Source: Citricoccus sp. CH26A (GTDB taxonomy: Bacteria; Actinomycetota; Actinomycetes; Actinomycetales; Micrococcaceae). From it: DNA of 64,000 nucleotides. Both the position numbers and the translations under genes were made by a program. Under the pieces are notes generated by a model. That model saw only the letters and a program-made list of their open reading frames with translations, made no database searches and was not told the origin of the DNA. The stretch's first letter is position 1; every line of letters begins with the position of its first letter. Below are positions 18,584 through 28,186 of the stretch, piece by piece. The stretch lies in the NCBI RefSeq assembly GCF_000224415.1, contig NZ_AFXQ01000004.1, forward strand, positions 62,001-126,000, in the 5' to 3' direction.

Positions 18584-21259
18584 ATGGCCCGAACCCCCAA
18601 GAAGACCTCTGCCCCGGCCTCCGAGGCCATCCCCCTCGAGCAGGAGAACATCGTCGACATCGACGTCTCCGCGGAGATGGAGACCTCGTTCCTGGAGTAC
18701 GCGTACTCGGTGATCTACTCCCGGGCGCTGCCGGACGCCCGGGACGGGATGAAGCCGGTGCAGCGCCGCATCCTGTACATGATGAGCCAGATGGGCCTGC
18801 GCCCGGACCGCGGCCACGTGAAGTCGGCCCGCGTGGTGGGCGAGGTGATGGGCAAGCTGCACCCGCACGGCGACTCGGCCATCTACGACGCCATGGTGCG
18901 CCTGGCCCAGCCGTTCTCGCTGCGCCTGCCGCTGGTGGACGGCCACGGGAACTTCGGCTCGCTCGACGACGGCCCGGCCGCCCCGCGCTACACCGAGGCC
19001 CGGATGGCCCCGGCCGCCCTGGCGATGACCGCCTCGCTCGACGAGGACGTCGTGGACTTCGTCCCGAACTACGACAACCAGTTCCTCCAGCCGGCGGTGT
19101 TGCCGGCCGCCTTCCCCAACCTGCTGGTCAACGGCGCCTCCGGGATCGCGGTGGGGATGGCCACCAACATGGCCCCGCACAACCTCCGGGAGGTGGTGGC
19201 CGCCGCCCAGCACCTGATCGCCCACCCGGAGGCCACCCTCGAAGAGCTGATGCGGCACGTGCCCGGCCCCGACCTGCCCTCGGGCGGCCGGATCGTGGGG
19301 CTCGACGGCATCCGGGACGCGTACGCCTCCGGCCGCGGCTCGTTCAAGATGCGGGCGAAGGTCTCCGTCGAGCAGGTGACGCCGCGCAAGACCGGACTGG
19401 TCGTCACCGAGCTGCCCTACGGGGTCGGCCCGGAGAAGGTGATCGAGAAGATCAAGGACGCGGTCAACGCCAAGAAGCTCACCGGCATCTCGGACGTCCT
19501 GGACCTCACCGACCGCCGGAACGGCCTCAAGCTCGTCATCGAGCTGAAGTCCGGGTTCAATCCCCAGGGCGTGCTGGCCCAGCTGTACAAGGCCACGCCG
19601 CTGGAGGAGTCCTTCGGCATCAACAACGTGGCCCTGGTCGAGGGCCAGCCTCGCACCCTGGGCCTGCGGGAGCTGCTGCAGGTCTACGTGGAGCACCGCC
19701 TGGACGTGGTGCGCCGGAGGACGACCCACCGCCTGGGCAAGAAGAAGGACCGCCTGCACCTGGTCGAGGGCCTGCTGCTGGCCCTCGTGGACATCGACGA
19801 GGTCATCCAGATCATCCGCTCCTCGGATGACACCGCGGCCGCGCGCACCCGGCTCATGGGTGTCTTCGACCTCACCGAGATCCAGGCCAACCACATCCTG
19901 GAACTGCGGCTGCGGCAACTGACGAAGTACTCCAGGATCGAGCTGGAGGCCGAGCAGGACGAGCTGCGCGCGGCGATCGAGGAACTCGAGGCCATCCTCG
20001 CCTCGGACGAGCGGTTGCGCGCGCTGGTCTCCGCAGAGCTGCAGGACGTCGCCGACGAGTTCGGTGACGACCGCCGGACCGTCCTGCTGGAGTCCGAGAA
20101 CATCGCCGCCCCCTCCCCCACCGCCGGGGCCCTGCGCGCGGGCACCGCCCAGACGGCGCTGCCCGGCAGTCCCGGTTCCGACCCGCTGATGGTGGCCGAC
20201 ACCCCCTGCCTCGTGGTGCTCACCACCGCCGGCCAGCTGGCCCGCACGGTGGACGACACGCCGCTGGTCCCGGGGGGCCGCCGTCAGCGCCACGATGCCT
20301 ACCGCTCGGTCGTGGCGACGTCGGCCCGCGGTGAGATCGGAGCCCTCACCTCCAGCGGCCGGATCCAGCGCGTGCAGGTGGTGGACATCCCGTCGCTGCC
20401 GGATGCCTCTCCCACCCCGAACCTGACCGCAGGGGTCAAGGTCAAGGACTTCCTGACCCTGCAGCGCGGGGAGTCGCTCGTGGCCCTGGTGCCCCTGGAC
20501 ACCGTGCTGGCCCTGGGCACGAGCCAGGGCGTGGTGAAGCGGGTGAACCCCGACTGGCCGCTGAACCGGGACGACTTCGAGGCGATCACGCTCAAGGACG
20601 GTGACGAGGTGGTCGGGGCCGGGCCGGCACCCGGCGACGACGACCAGTTGGTCTTCATCACCCGCACCGGCCAGCTGCTGCGCTACGCGGCCTCGCTGGT
20701 CCGCCCGCAGGGGCGCACCGCCGGGGGGATGGCCGGCATCAAGGTCGCCGCGGGCGACGCCGTGATCGCGTTCTCCGCCGTCCCGGCCGCCGCGGCGGCC
20801 GACGATGCCGCGGAGCCCGGGCGGGCCCTCGTCGTGACCGTCACGAAGGGTGAGCAGACCCTGCCCGGCACCGTCGCCGGGTCGGTCAAGCGCACCCCGC
20901 TGGCCGAGTATCCGGCCAAGGGCAGGGCCACGGGCGGCGTGCGCGCACACCGGTTGCTCAAGGGCGAGACGGAACTGGCGCTGGCCTGGGCCGGGGCCGG
21001 ACCCGCCGTGGCGGCCACCGCCACGGGCGTCGCGCGCGCCCTGCCGGCCGAGTACGGTTCCCGCGACGGCTCCGGACTGGCCATGGACCAGGTGATCGAG
21101 GCGGTCGGTGCCGGGGCCTCCCCGGAGCCTGCAGGGACGGCGGCGGGGACGGCGACCGGGGCGGAGCCCAGTGCCACGGGCGCCGTCCGCCCGGTCGTCC
21201 AGCCCCGCGAGGACGCCCTGCCCTTCGCCGATGACTCAGGGGTCACCACCGGGGACTGA
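18584..21259 (+). CDS. parC: DNA topoisomerase IV subunit A (ParC, GyrA family)
   Basis: This 891-residue type IIA topoisomerase breakage-reunion subunit decatenates daughter chromosomes together with ParE. The QRDR helix region and the active-site tyrosine motif APRYTEARM are intact. The family landmarks [20 protein letters not shown] and [20 protein letters not shown] fit, and six-bladed C-terminal repeats follow from about residue 520. I call it ParC rather than GyrA because the partner ATPase-subunit gene at 34922-37042 is also here and the context is not the oriC gyrBA pair; the assignment to gyrase or topo IV is by context. The start is ATG 18584. It ends convergently with cydDC. Confidence 0.88.
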   Translation: MARTPKKTSAPASEAIPLEQENIVDIDVSAEMETSFLEYAYSVIYSRALPDARDGMKPVQRRILYMMSQMGLRPDRGHVKSARVVGEVMGKLHPHGDSAIYDAMVRLAQPFSLRLPLVDGHGNFGSLDDGPAAPRYTEARMAPAALAMTASLDEDVVDFVPNYDNQFLQPAVLPAAFPNLLVNGASGIAVGMATNMAPHNLREVVAAAQHLIAHPEATLEELMRHVPGPDLPSGGRIVGLDGIRDAYASGRGSFKMRAKVSVEQVTPRKTGLVVTELPYGVGPEKVIEKIKDAVNAKKLTGISDVLDLTDRRNGLKLVIELKSGFNPQGVLAQLYKATPLEESFGINNVALVEGQPRTLGLRELLQVYVEHRLDVVRRRTTHRLGKKKDRLHLVEGLLLALVDIDEVIQIIRSSDDTAAARTRLMGVFDLTEIQANHILELRLRQLTKYSRIELEAEQDELRAAIEELEAILASDERLRALVSAELQDVADEFGDDRRTVLLESENIAAPSPTAGALRAGTAQTALPGSPGSDPLMVADTPCLVVLTTAGQLARTVDDTPLVPGGRRQRHDAYRSVVATSARGEIGALTSSGRIQRVQVVDIPSLPDASPTPNLTAGVKVKDFLTLQRGESLVALVPLDTVLALGTSQGVVKRVNPDWPLNRDDFEAITLKDGDEVVGAGPAPGDDDQLVFITRTGQLLRYAASLVRPQGRTAGGMAGIKVAAGDAVIAFSAVPAAAAADDAAEPGRALVVTVTKGEQTLPGTVAGSVKRTPLAEYPAKGRATGGVRAHRLLKGETELALAWAGAGPAVAATATGVARALPAEYGSRDGSGLAMDQVIEAVGAGASPEPAGTAAGTATGAEPSATGAVRPVVQPREDALPFADDSGVTTGD

Positions 21260-21318
21260 GGGTCGAGGGCCCCGGCCAGGGCCGTCGGGGTCCCGGCCCC
21301 GGGTGGCGCGGCACCGGG

Positions 21319-24300
21319 TCACCCGAGGCGCACCGCCGCCGTCCCCGCCGCCGCGAAGCGGGCGTCGTGGGTGACCATCACGGTGGTCTTCCCCCGCAGG
21401 GCGTGGCGCAGGTCCCCCACCAGCTCCGCGGCCTCGTCGGCGCCCAGGTGTGCGGTCGGCTCGTCCAGCAGCACGACGTCGGCCCGGGCCAGCAGCGCGC
21501 GGGCCACGGCGACCCGCTGGCGCTGGCCTCCCGAGAGGTGGTGCCCGGACGGGCCCAGCCTGGTCCGCAGGCCGGCCGGGGCGGAACGGAGCCAGTCACC
21601 CAGTCCGACGAGGTCCAGGACCCGCTCGAGCTCGGCGTCGTCGGGCCGGTCGGCGGGGTCCCGCGCCAGGGCGAGGTTGGCGGCCAGGGTGGAGTCGAAG
21701 AGGTAGGCCTCCTGCGGGCACCAGGCCACGGCTCCCAGGGCCTGCTCGGTGCCCCGCTGCGTGGCCCGCGGCGCGGTGGCCACGTCCAGCACGTAGCGGC
21801 CCTCCCGGGGCGGGAGGAACCCGAGCAGCACGGCCAGCAGGGTCGACTTCCCGGACCCGGACGGGCCGGTCACCACCACGAAGTCACCGCGGCGGGCGCG
21901 CAGGTCCAGTCCACGGAACACGTCCGTGCCGCTGCCGGGGTACCGCACGGTGAGGCCGGACAGCTGGATGCCCTCGACGCCGTCCCCGTCCCGCGCACCG
22001 GCCGCCTCGCGGAACTCCACGCCCGCACCGGGGCCCGTCATCGCCTCCTCCTCGAGCAGCGACGCGGTCTTGGCGAGCTGACGGCGCAGGATGGCGCTCT
22101 CCTGGCACGCGGTGCTGTACAGGCCCAACGGCTCCGCCAGGGCCAGCATCAGGAACACCACCATGGCGGTCACCGGGGCCGTCACCCCCTGGGTGAAGCA
22201 CAGGACCATCGCCTGGACGGCGGCCCAGCCGGAGAGCAGGACGACGAGCCCCTGCCCCAGGCCGGCCGCCACCGCGTTGCGCCTCAGGGGCCGGTCGGCG
22301 GAGAGGTCGGCGGCGGCGAACCGGTCCGCTGCCAGTCCGGCGGCCCCGTTGCCGGCCAGGTCGGCCGCCGCCGTGAACAGGGCGGAGGTGCGACGCAGCA
22401 GACCCGTCCGGTGATCGGCCAGGACCCGGGTGGTGTGCCGGTCCGCCAGGCCCACCACGACCGGGACCACGACGAAGCCCACCAGCCCGGCGACGGCGGC
22501 CGGCCACCAGGCGGCGGGGGCCATGAGCACCACGATGACGAGGGTGATGAGCCAGCTGAGGATGGCCGCGGGGATCGGCACGACGACCCTCGGGACGGCG
22601 TCGCGCAGTTCGTCGACGTCCGCCACCAGCACGGACAGGGTGCCGCCCGAACGGGTCAGCCTCCCCCACTGGCCCGCATGGGAGCCGAGGGCGTCCCAGA
22701 GCCGCAGCCGCAGGCGGTTGGCCCAGCCCAGGACCGCGTCGTGGGTGTCGAGCCGCTCGAGGTAGCGGAACAGCGCTCGGCCGATCCCGAAGAACCGGAC
22801 CATGACGATCACCGAGAGCAGGTAGAGCACGGGAGGCTGGTAGGCGGCCTGCACGATCAGCCAGCCGGACAGTCCCGACAGCAGGGCGGCGGCCAGCGTG
22901 GCGGCGGCTGCCCACAGCACCCCGCCGATGAACCTCCGCTCGGTCAGCGGCAGGATCGCCAGCCAGCGACGCCACCGCTGCCACCGGTCGCGCAACCGCT
23001 CCCGGATCCCGGCGGCCGGCGTGCGGACGGGACCGTGGGCACCCCGGCCGCGACCGCCGGTCACCGGGTCCCCGTCCGCGGCGAGGAGACGGCCGGCGGC
23101 GATCGCGGTGGCGGCGGTGGGAGTCGCGTCGGCAGGAGAGACGGTGGAAGTGGGGCGGGCGGCAGTGGCGGGCACGGACCGGGCCCGGTCCGCGCCGAGG
23201 ACGGTGTCCGCCCGGGCATGCAGTTCCCGGTCGTGGGAGGCGATGAGCACCAGCGGCCGGGCCCCGTGGACGCTGTGCCCGCCGGGCAGCCGGCCTGCGG
23301 CCAGATCGGTGATCGCCTCGCGGATCCGGGCGGCATGCACGGGGTCCAGGTGGGCGGTCGGCTCGTCCAGCACCACGAGCCAGGCCCGGTCCGCGCGGGA
23401 GGCCATGAGGCGGACCAGGACCCGCGCCATCCCCAGCCGCCGCCGCTCCCCCGGGCTCAATTCGTCCGGGTGTCGCCGCACGTGGCCGGGCAGTCCACAG
23501 GCGGCCAGCGCGTCGAGGATGCCGGTCTCCCCCAGCTCCCCCGCGGCCTGCGCATAGAGGGCCAGTTCCTCGCCGACGGTGGGCTCACTGAACTGCGGGT
23601 GCTGGCCGAGCCAGGCCACCGGCCGCCCCCGCAGTCCCTCGGTCACGCCGGTGGCGCGGGCCTCCCCGGAACGCAGCACGCCGGCCAGGGCGGTGAGCAC
23701 CGTGGTCTTGCCGGTGCCGCTCGGGCCACCCAGCACGGTGGTGGTCCCGGGGGCGAGGTCGAGGTCGAGGCCGTCGACGACGGCCGGGAACGTCCCGCCG
23801 TCGGGATCCCGGTAGGCCAGGGCGAGCCCACGGACCCGCACGCGGTCCCCGTCGTCGGCCGCACCGCCGGCCTCCCGGTCCGCCAGGGAGGCCGGCACCG
23901 GCCGGTCCCCCTCGGCCCGGGCGCGACGCAACGCCTCCACCCCGTCCTCCGAGGCGTGGTGGGCGGAGCCGATGTCCCGGAACGGCAGGTACACCTCCGG
24001 GGCGAGGATCAGCACCAGCAGGCCCGTGTAGAGGTCCAGCTGCCCGTAGACGAGCCGCACCCCGATGAACACCGCGATCAGCGCCACGGACAGGGTGCTG
24101 ATCAGCTCGAGGGCGAAGCCGGACATGAACGCGGTCCTCAGGGTGGTCATCGTGGTGGACCGGTACCGCTCGGCCACCCCGGCCAGCGCCCGGCGCTGGG
24201 TGCCGGCGCGGCGCAGGCCCACCAGGACGGGCAACCCACGGGCCAGCTCGAGCAGGTGGTGGGAGAGCCGGTCGAGCCCCTCGGCGGCCTGCTGGACCCG

Positions 24301-24855
24301 GTCCTCGGTATACCGGCCGATCAGGACCATGAACAGCGGGATCAGCGGGATGGTGAGGACGAGTACCAGGGCGGACACCCAGTCGTGGGCGAGGATCCAC
24401 ACGCCGAGCACGAGGGGCGTCACCGCGGCCGTGAGCAGCGCCGGCAGGTACTGCGTGAAGTACTTGTCCAGGCCGTCCAGGCCGGTGGCGGCCAGCACGG
24501 AGTCCTCCCCGGCCCGCTCGGCTTCCGCCCCGGCGGCCGCCAGGCGGTGCCGGACGAGTCCGTGGCGCAGCTCCTCCTTGGCGCCCAGTGCGGCACGGCG
24601 GGAGAAGACCTGCTGGCCCCAGGTCGCCAGGGCCCGCGCGAGCACGCCCGCCAGGCCCAGGGCCACCGTGACCGCGAAGGAGCCGGTCCCGGCGGCCACG
24701 GTGAGCCCGTGGGCGGCCGGGTCGAAGGACGCCGGGTCCGGGCGGAACAGCAGTCCTGCGAGGTTGCCGCTCTGCGGGGCGGGCAGCAGCTCGGCCAGGT
24801 GGGCGATCCCGCGGGCCAGCCCGACGGCCAGCAGGATCCAGCCGGCGGCCTTCAC
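21319..24855 (-). CDS. cydDC: fused CydDC thiol-reductant ABC exporter
   Basis: CydDC exports cysteine or glutathione and is needed to assemble cytochrome bd. Here both halves are one 1178-residue polypeptide. The CydD half (about 1-575) has six helices and an ATPase with Walker A GPSGTGKTT and Walker B LVVLDEPTAHLDP. The CydC half (about 665-1178) has Walker A GPSGSGKST, signature LSGGQRQRV and Walker B VVLLDEPTAHL. A Pro/Ala/Thr linker joins them. The CydD signature is LSPGERRRL, not LSGGQ, so the two sites look unequal. The start is unclear: GTG 24855 cuts into helix 1. The frame reads 23 more sensible residues back to CTG 24924 (LTPELPISRSGRRALAV), which overlaps the cydB stop, so the real N-terminus is probably there. 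Confidence 0.9.
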   Translation of the reverse strand: MKAAGWILLAVGLARGIAHLAELLPAPQSGNLAGLLFRPDPASFDPAAHGLTVAAGTGSFAVTVALGLAGVLARALATWGQQVFSRRAALGAKEELRHGLVRHRLAAAGAEAERAGEDSVLAATGLDGLDKYFTQYLPALLTAAVTPLVLGVWILAHDWVSALVLVLTIPLIPLFMVLIGRYTEDRVQQAAEGLDRLSHHLLELARGLPVLVGLRRAGTQRRALAGVAERYRSTTMTTLRTAFMSGFALELISTLSVALIAVFIGVRLVYGQLDLYTGLLVLILAPEVYLPFRDIGSAHHASEDGVEALRRARAEGDRPVPASLADREAGGAADDGDRVRVRGLALAYRDPDGGTFPAVVDGLDLDLAPGTTTVLGGPSGTGKTTVLTALAGVLRSGEARATGVTEGLRGRPVAWLGQHPQFSEPTVGEELALYAQAAGELGETGILDALAACGLPGHVRRHPDELSPGERRRLGMARVLVRLMASRADRAWLVVLDEPTAHLDPVHAARIREAITDLAAGRLPGGHSVHGARPLVLIASHDRELHARADTVLGADRARSVPATAARPTSTVSPADATPTAATAIAAGRLLAADGDPVTGGRGRGAHGPVRTPAAGIRERLRDRWQRWRRWLAILPLTERRFIGGVLWAAAATLAAALLSGLSGWLIVQAAYQPPVLYLLSVIVMVRFFGIGRALFRYLERLDTHDAVLGWANRLRLRLWDALGSHAGQWGRLTRSGGTLSVLVADVDELRDAVPRVVVPIPAAILSWLITLVIVVLMAPAAWWPAAVAGLVGFVVVPVVVGLADRHTTRVLADHRTGLLRRTSALFTAAADLAGNGAAGLAADRFAAADLSADRPLRRNAVAAGLGQGLVVLLSGWAAVQAMVLCFTQGVTAPVTAMVVFLMLALAEPLGLYSTACQESAILRRQLAKTASLLEEEAMTGPGAGVEFREAAGARDGDGVEGIQLSGLTVRYPGSGTDVFRGLDLRARRGDFVVVTGPSGSGKSTLLAVLLGFLPPREGRYVLDVATAPRATQRGTEQALGAVAWCPQEAYLFDSTLAANLALARDPADRPDDAELERVLDLVGLGDWLRSAPAGLRTRLGPSGHHLSGGQRQRVAVARALLARADVVLLDEPTAHLGADEAAELVGDLRHALRGKTTVMVTHDARFAAAGTAAVRLG

Positions 24856-24920
24856 GCCGGCGAGCAGCGCCAGGACGGCGAGCGCGCGCCGCCCGGACCT
24901 CGAGATGGGCAGTTCTGGTG

Positions 24921-25940
24921 TCAGACCGGCGTCACCACGTGCGACTCGGGGATGTGCGTCTCGTGCAGCCGGCGCCGGAACACCCAGTAGACGAAGGCCG
25001 AGTAGGCCAGCACGATCGGCACCATCACGACGGCGACCCAGGACATGACGGTGAGCGTGTAGTCCGAGGAGGAGGCGTTGAAGGCCGTGAGGTGGTGGGC
25101 CGGGTCGATCGTGGAGGGCAGCACCACCGGGAACACCGCCAGGAAGACCGATGCGGCGCCGGCCGCCATCGAGCCCGCCAGGCCGGTGAAGGCCCAGCCC
25201 TCACGCCGGACGCGGGCCGCGAGCCAGGCGACCGTCCCGGCGAACAGGGCGGCGGCGAGCAGGACCCAGGGCAGGGCGTCCGGCTGGCGCAGGGCCACCA
25301 GCACGCCCCAGGCCGCCGAGGGCAGCAGGTACAGGGGCAGGTACCGGCTCAGGTGGTGGTGCGCGGCGGCGCGCGGGCCGCCCTCGGTCTTCAGGCCGAG
25401 GTAGGCCCAGCCCATGGCGAGGGCGAACCCGACGGCGGCCAGTCCACCGGTGACGCCCTCCCAGGACAGCCAGGCGAAGGGTCCGCCGACCCGGTCGCCG
25501 TTGGCGTCCAGGGGCATCCCGGTGGTCGTCACGGCCAGCATGAGCCCGATGCTGAAGGCGGCGACGGCCGACCCGCCGGCCATGCACCAGTCCCAGGCGG
25601 TGCGGGCCCTGGCGGTACGGGACTTGCCCCGGTACTCGATGGACACCGCCCGCAGGATCAGCGCCAGCAGGGTGAGCGTCAGGGGCAGGTAGAGCCCGGC
25701 GAACAGCGAGGCGTACCAGTGGGGGAAGGCGGCGAACATGGCACCGGCCGCGGTGATCAGCCACACCTCGTTGCCGTCCCAGACGGGGCCGATGGTGTTG
25801 AGCATGACGCGTCGCTGGCTCTCGTTGCGCGCCCACCCCTTCATGAGCATGCCGACGCCGAGGTCGAAGCCGTCCAGGACCAGGTACCCGGTCCACAGCA
25901 CGGCGATCAGGACGAACCAGAAGGCGGGGAGGAAATCCAT
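24921..25940 (-). CDS. cydB: cytochrome bd ubiquinol/menaquinol oxidase subunit II
   Basis: CydB is the structural partner of CydA in the cytochrome bd terminal oxidase of the membrane. The 339-residue sequence has about eight or nine helices. It begins MDFLPAFWFVLIAVLWTGYL, followed by LDGFDLGVGML and the loop NTIGPVWDGNEVWLITAAGA, which are the CydB signature. It follows cydA by 14 nt and overlaps the presumed cydDC start, so cydA-cydB-cydDC is one operon. The start is ATG 25940, with a GAGAGGTAG ribosome site upstream. Confidence 0.95.
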   Translation of the reverse strand: MDFLPAFWFVLIAVLWTGYLVLDGFDLGVGMLMKGWARNESQRRVMLNTIGPVWDGNEVWLITAAGAMFAAFPHWYASLFAGLYLPLTLTLLALILRAVSIEYRGKSRTARARTAWDWCMAGGSAVAAFSIGLMLAVTTTGMPLDANGDRVGGPFAWLSWEGVTGGLAAVGFALAMGWAYLGLKTEGGPRAAAHHHLSRYLPLYLLPSAAWGVLVALRQPDALPWVLLAAALFAGTVAWLAARVRREGWAFTGLAGSMAAGAASVFLAVFPVVLPSTIDPAHHLTAFNASSSDYTLTVMSWVAVVMVPIVLAYSAFVYWVFRRRLHETHIPESHVVTPV

Positions 25941-25954
25941 GGGCTGTCTACCTC

Positions 25955-27568
25955 TCAGTACGCGAAGGCCAGGACGTCGTCGGCATGGCGGGTGCCGTCA
26001 CCGGACGGGCCGCCCGGGCCTGCCGGGCCGTCGTGGTCGTCGTGCTCGTCCGCGGTCAGCTCGGGCATCCCGGCCGGCACCCCGCCCCGGACGTAGCGGG
26101 TGAGCAGGATGACCTCGACCACCATGAGCACGGCGTAGACGAGGCTCAGCACGATGAGCGAGAACAGCACCTCCCCGGCGGAGACCCCCGGCGAGACCGC
26201 GGCCGCGGTGTACATCCAGACCTGGTCGATGCCCGTGGGGTCGGGGTTGGGCACCACGACGAAGGGTTGGCGGCCCATCTCGGTGAAGATCCATCCGGCG
26301 GCGTTGGCGCCGAAGGGGGCCAGGATCCCGACCACGGCCAGGCGCATCAGCGGCCTGCTCAGCGGCACGGTGCCCTTGCGCGTGACCCACAGGGCGAGGG
26401 CCGCGGCCAGGGCGGCCAGTCCGCCGAAGGTGATCATGATCCGGAAGCCCCAGTAGGTGACCTCCATGACCGGCAGGTAGTCGATCTCCATCCCGGCGCG
26501 CTCGCCGTAGATCGGGTCGTCCGGCAGGTGGGTGCCGTACTGCTCCTGGTACTGCGGGATCAGCGTGTTGACGCCCGGCACGTCGGTGGTGAAGTCGTTG
26601 TGGGCCAGGAAGGACAGCAGGCCGGGGATCTCGAAGACGCCGACGATGTCGTCGCAACTGGTCGCGCCCTCGCTGCGCAGGTCGGCGACGGAGAGCACGG
26701 AGAAGCCGGTGCCGTCGTGGCAGGCGGCCTCGGCGGCGGCCATCTTCATCGGTTGCTGCTGGATCATCAGCTGGGCCTGGGCGTGACCGGTGAACGCGGT
26801 GCCCAGGAAGCCGACGATCGCGATCCAGGCCCCCCAGCGCAGCGAGCCCCACCAGACCCGGTAGTCGGTCTCGTCCCGGGCGCGGGAGCCGGTGCTGCCC
26901 ACGACGACCGTGCCGTCGGGCTGCACGGTGTCGATGCCCTGCTCGCGGCGCTTCCACAGGTGGAACCAGGCGATGCCCAGCAGGAAGGCGCCCGCCACGG
27001 AGACGGCGCCGAAGATCGTGTGCGGGAAGTGCACCAGCAGGGTGTTGTTGGTCAGCACCGCCCAGATGTCGTTCATCACGGGGCGGCCGTCCACCATCTC
27101 GACACCGACCGGGTGCTGCATCCAGGAGTTCGCCGCGAGGATGAAGTAGGCGGAGAACACGGACCCGATGACGGCGGCCCAGATGGCCGAGAGGTGGATC
27201 CTCGCCGGCAGGCGCTTCCACCCGAAGATCCACAGGCCCAGGAACACGGACTCCAGGAAGAAGGCCACGAGGGCCTCCATGGCCAGCGGCGCGCCGAAGA
27301 CGTCGCCCACGAACCGGGAGTACTCGGACCAGGCCATGCCGAACTGGAACTCCTGGACGATGCCGGTGGCCACGCCCATGATGAAGTTGATCAGGAAGAG
27401 CTTGCCCCAGAACTTCGTCATCCGCAGGTACTGCTCCCGGCCCGTGCGGTGCCACACGGTCTGCAGGGTGGCCACCACCAGCCCGAGGCCGATCGTGAGC
27501 GGGACCATCATGAAGTGGTAGACGGTTGTGATGCCGAATTGCCAGCGGGCGATGTCCAGGGGATCCAC
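25955..27568 (-). CDS. cydA: cytochrome bd ubiquinol/menaquinol oxidase subunit I
   Basis: CydA holds haems b558, b595 and d and the quinol site of the bd oxidase, which reduces oxygen with high affinity without pumping protons. The 537-residue protein starts MDPLDIARWQFGITTVYHF (the histidine is a conserved haem ligand). It has the Q-loop segment PMKMAAAEAACHDG and GWIFTEMGRQPFVVV. The Q-loop looks like the short form. The start is GTG 27568, with AAAGG 7-8 nt upstream; the open frame continues far upstream but without similarity. The last 30 residues are a His/Asp/Gly-rich hydrophilic tail. Its promoter lies between two BlaI-like palindromes. Confidence 0.96.
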   Translation of the reverse strand: MDPLDIARWQFGITTVYHFMMVPLTIGLGLVVATLQTVWHRTGREQYLRMTKFWGKLFLINFIMGVATGIVQEFQFGMAWSEYSRFVGDVFGAPLAMEALVAFFLESVFLGLWIFGWKRLPARIHLSAIWAAVIGSVFSAYFILAANSWMQHPVGVEMVDGRPVMNDIWAVLTNNTLLVHFPHTIFGAVSVAGAFLLGIAWFHLWKRREQGIDTVQPDGTVVVGSTGSRARDETDYRVWWGSLRWGAWIAIVGFLGTAFTGHAQAQLMIQQQPMKMAAAEAACHDGTGFSVLSVADLRSEGATSCDDIVGVFEIPGLLSFLAHNDFTTDVPGVNTLIPQYQEQYGTHLPDDPIYGERAGMEIDYLPVMEVTYWGFRIMITFGGLAALAAALALWVTRKGTVPLSRPLMRLAVVGILAPFGANAAGWIFTEMGRQPFVVVPNPDPTGIDQVWMYTAAAVSPGVSAGEVLFSLIVLSLVYAVLMVVEVILLTRYVRGGVPAGMPELTADEHDDHDGPAGPGGPSGDGTRHADDVLAFAY

Positions 27569-27628
27569 GTGGGCGCCTTTCCCGGCCGCCTCGGCGGGGA
27601 CGCCGTGGCACAGCCGGATACCGAAGTC

Positions 27629-27645
27629 TTCTACAGCCTGTAGAA
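27629..27645. promoter_or_regulatory. BlaI/MecI-like operator 1 (cydA proximal)
   Basis: TTCTACA-GCC-TGTAGAA is a perfect 7-bp palindrome with a 3-nt centre. It resembles the TACA/TGTA core of BlaI/MecI/CopY operators. It sits just downstream of the predicted cydA -10 box and opposite the blaI gene. Confidence 0.65.
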
Positions 27646-27649
27646 ATCG

Positions 27650-27655
27650 AGGATA
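27650..27655 (-). promoter_or_regulatory. predicted cydA -10 box between the two operators
   Basis: On the minus strand this is TATCCT. It lies between operator 1 (27629-27645) and operator 2 (27664-27680), so repressor bound at both would block the promoter. Confidence 0.4.
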
Positions 27656-27663
27656 GCCTTCTT

Positions 27664-27680
27664 TTCTACGTGCTGTAGAA
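27664..27680. promoter_or_regulatory. BlaI/MecI-like operator 2 (blaI proximal)
   Basis: TTCTACG-TGC-TGTAGAA has one mismatch from a perfect palindrome. Its centre is 35 bp from that of operator 1. It overlaps TAGAAT, a possible -10 for the divergent blaI transcript. Confidence 0.6.
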
Positions 27681-27791
27681 TATGTCCTGTCCGGACGTGA
27701 CCAGGCGGTGTGGACCGCCCTCCCGTTCCGGCACCGCGCGCCGCCGAGGCCCGCGGGAGCGAGGAACCGATGACGAGACGAGGAGACCGCA

Positions 27792-28130
27792 GTGGCCCTG
27801 GGTGACCTGGAACGGTCCGTGATGGACCTGCTGTGGGACCACCCCGGCCCCCATACGGCCAACGAGGTCCGCGACACGCTGGCCGGGGACCTGGCCGTGA
27901 CCACGGTGCTCACCGTGCTGTCCCGCCTGGAGAAGAAGGGGCTGGTCCAACGCGACGGCGGGCGCCGCCCCCACCGGTACGGCGCCGTGTCCTCCCGCGA
28001 GGACCACACCGTCGGCCTGCTCAACGAGGTCCTCGGCTCCGTGCCCGACCGCCAGGCCGTGCTGGCCCGCTTCCTGGGCGGCATCGGCCCGGACGAGGCC
28101 GCTGCCGTCCGCCGACTCCTCGGGGACTGA
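27792..28130 (+). CDS. BlaI/MecI/CopY-family transcriptional repressor
   Basis: This 112-residue protein has the winged-helix DNA-binding domain of the BlaI family in its first 80 residues: LGDLERSVMDLLWDHPGPHT, TTVLTVLSRLEKKGLVQRDG, then the dimerising C-terminus. Such repressors bind as dimers to TACA/TGTA-type palindromes and are inactivated when a partner M56 protease cuts them. The start is GTG 27792 with a GAGGAG site 7 nt upstream. It faces cydA across the region with two matching palindromes and is followed 56 nt later by the M56 peptidase gene. There is no beta-lactamase gene nearby, so the usual antibiotic-resistance role is unlikely. Confidence 0.92.
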   Translation: MALGDLERSVMDLLWDHPGPHTANEVRDTLAGDLAVTTVLTVLSRLEKKGLVQRDGGRRPHRYGAVSSREDHTVGLLNEVLGSVPDRQAVLARFLGGIGPDEAAAVRRLLGD

Positions 28131-28174
28131 CCGGTCCACGGCACGCGCCCACCCCGACGGGGCACGGTGCGCCC

Positions 28175-28180
28175 TAGACT
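28175..28180 (+). promoter_or_regulatory. -10 box of a leaderless promoter for the M56 peptidase gene
   Basis: TAGACT ends exactly 6 nt before GTG 28187. There is no Shine-Dalgarno sequence, so the M56 gene may also be made apart from blaI. Confidence 0.5.
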
Positions 28181-28186
28181 TCCCTC

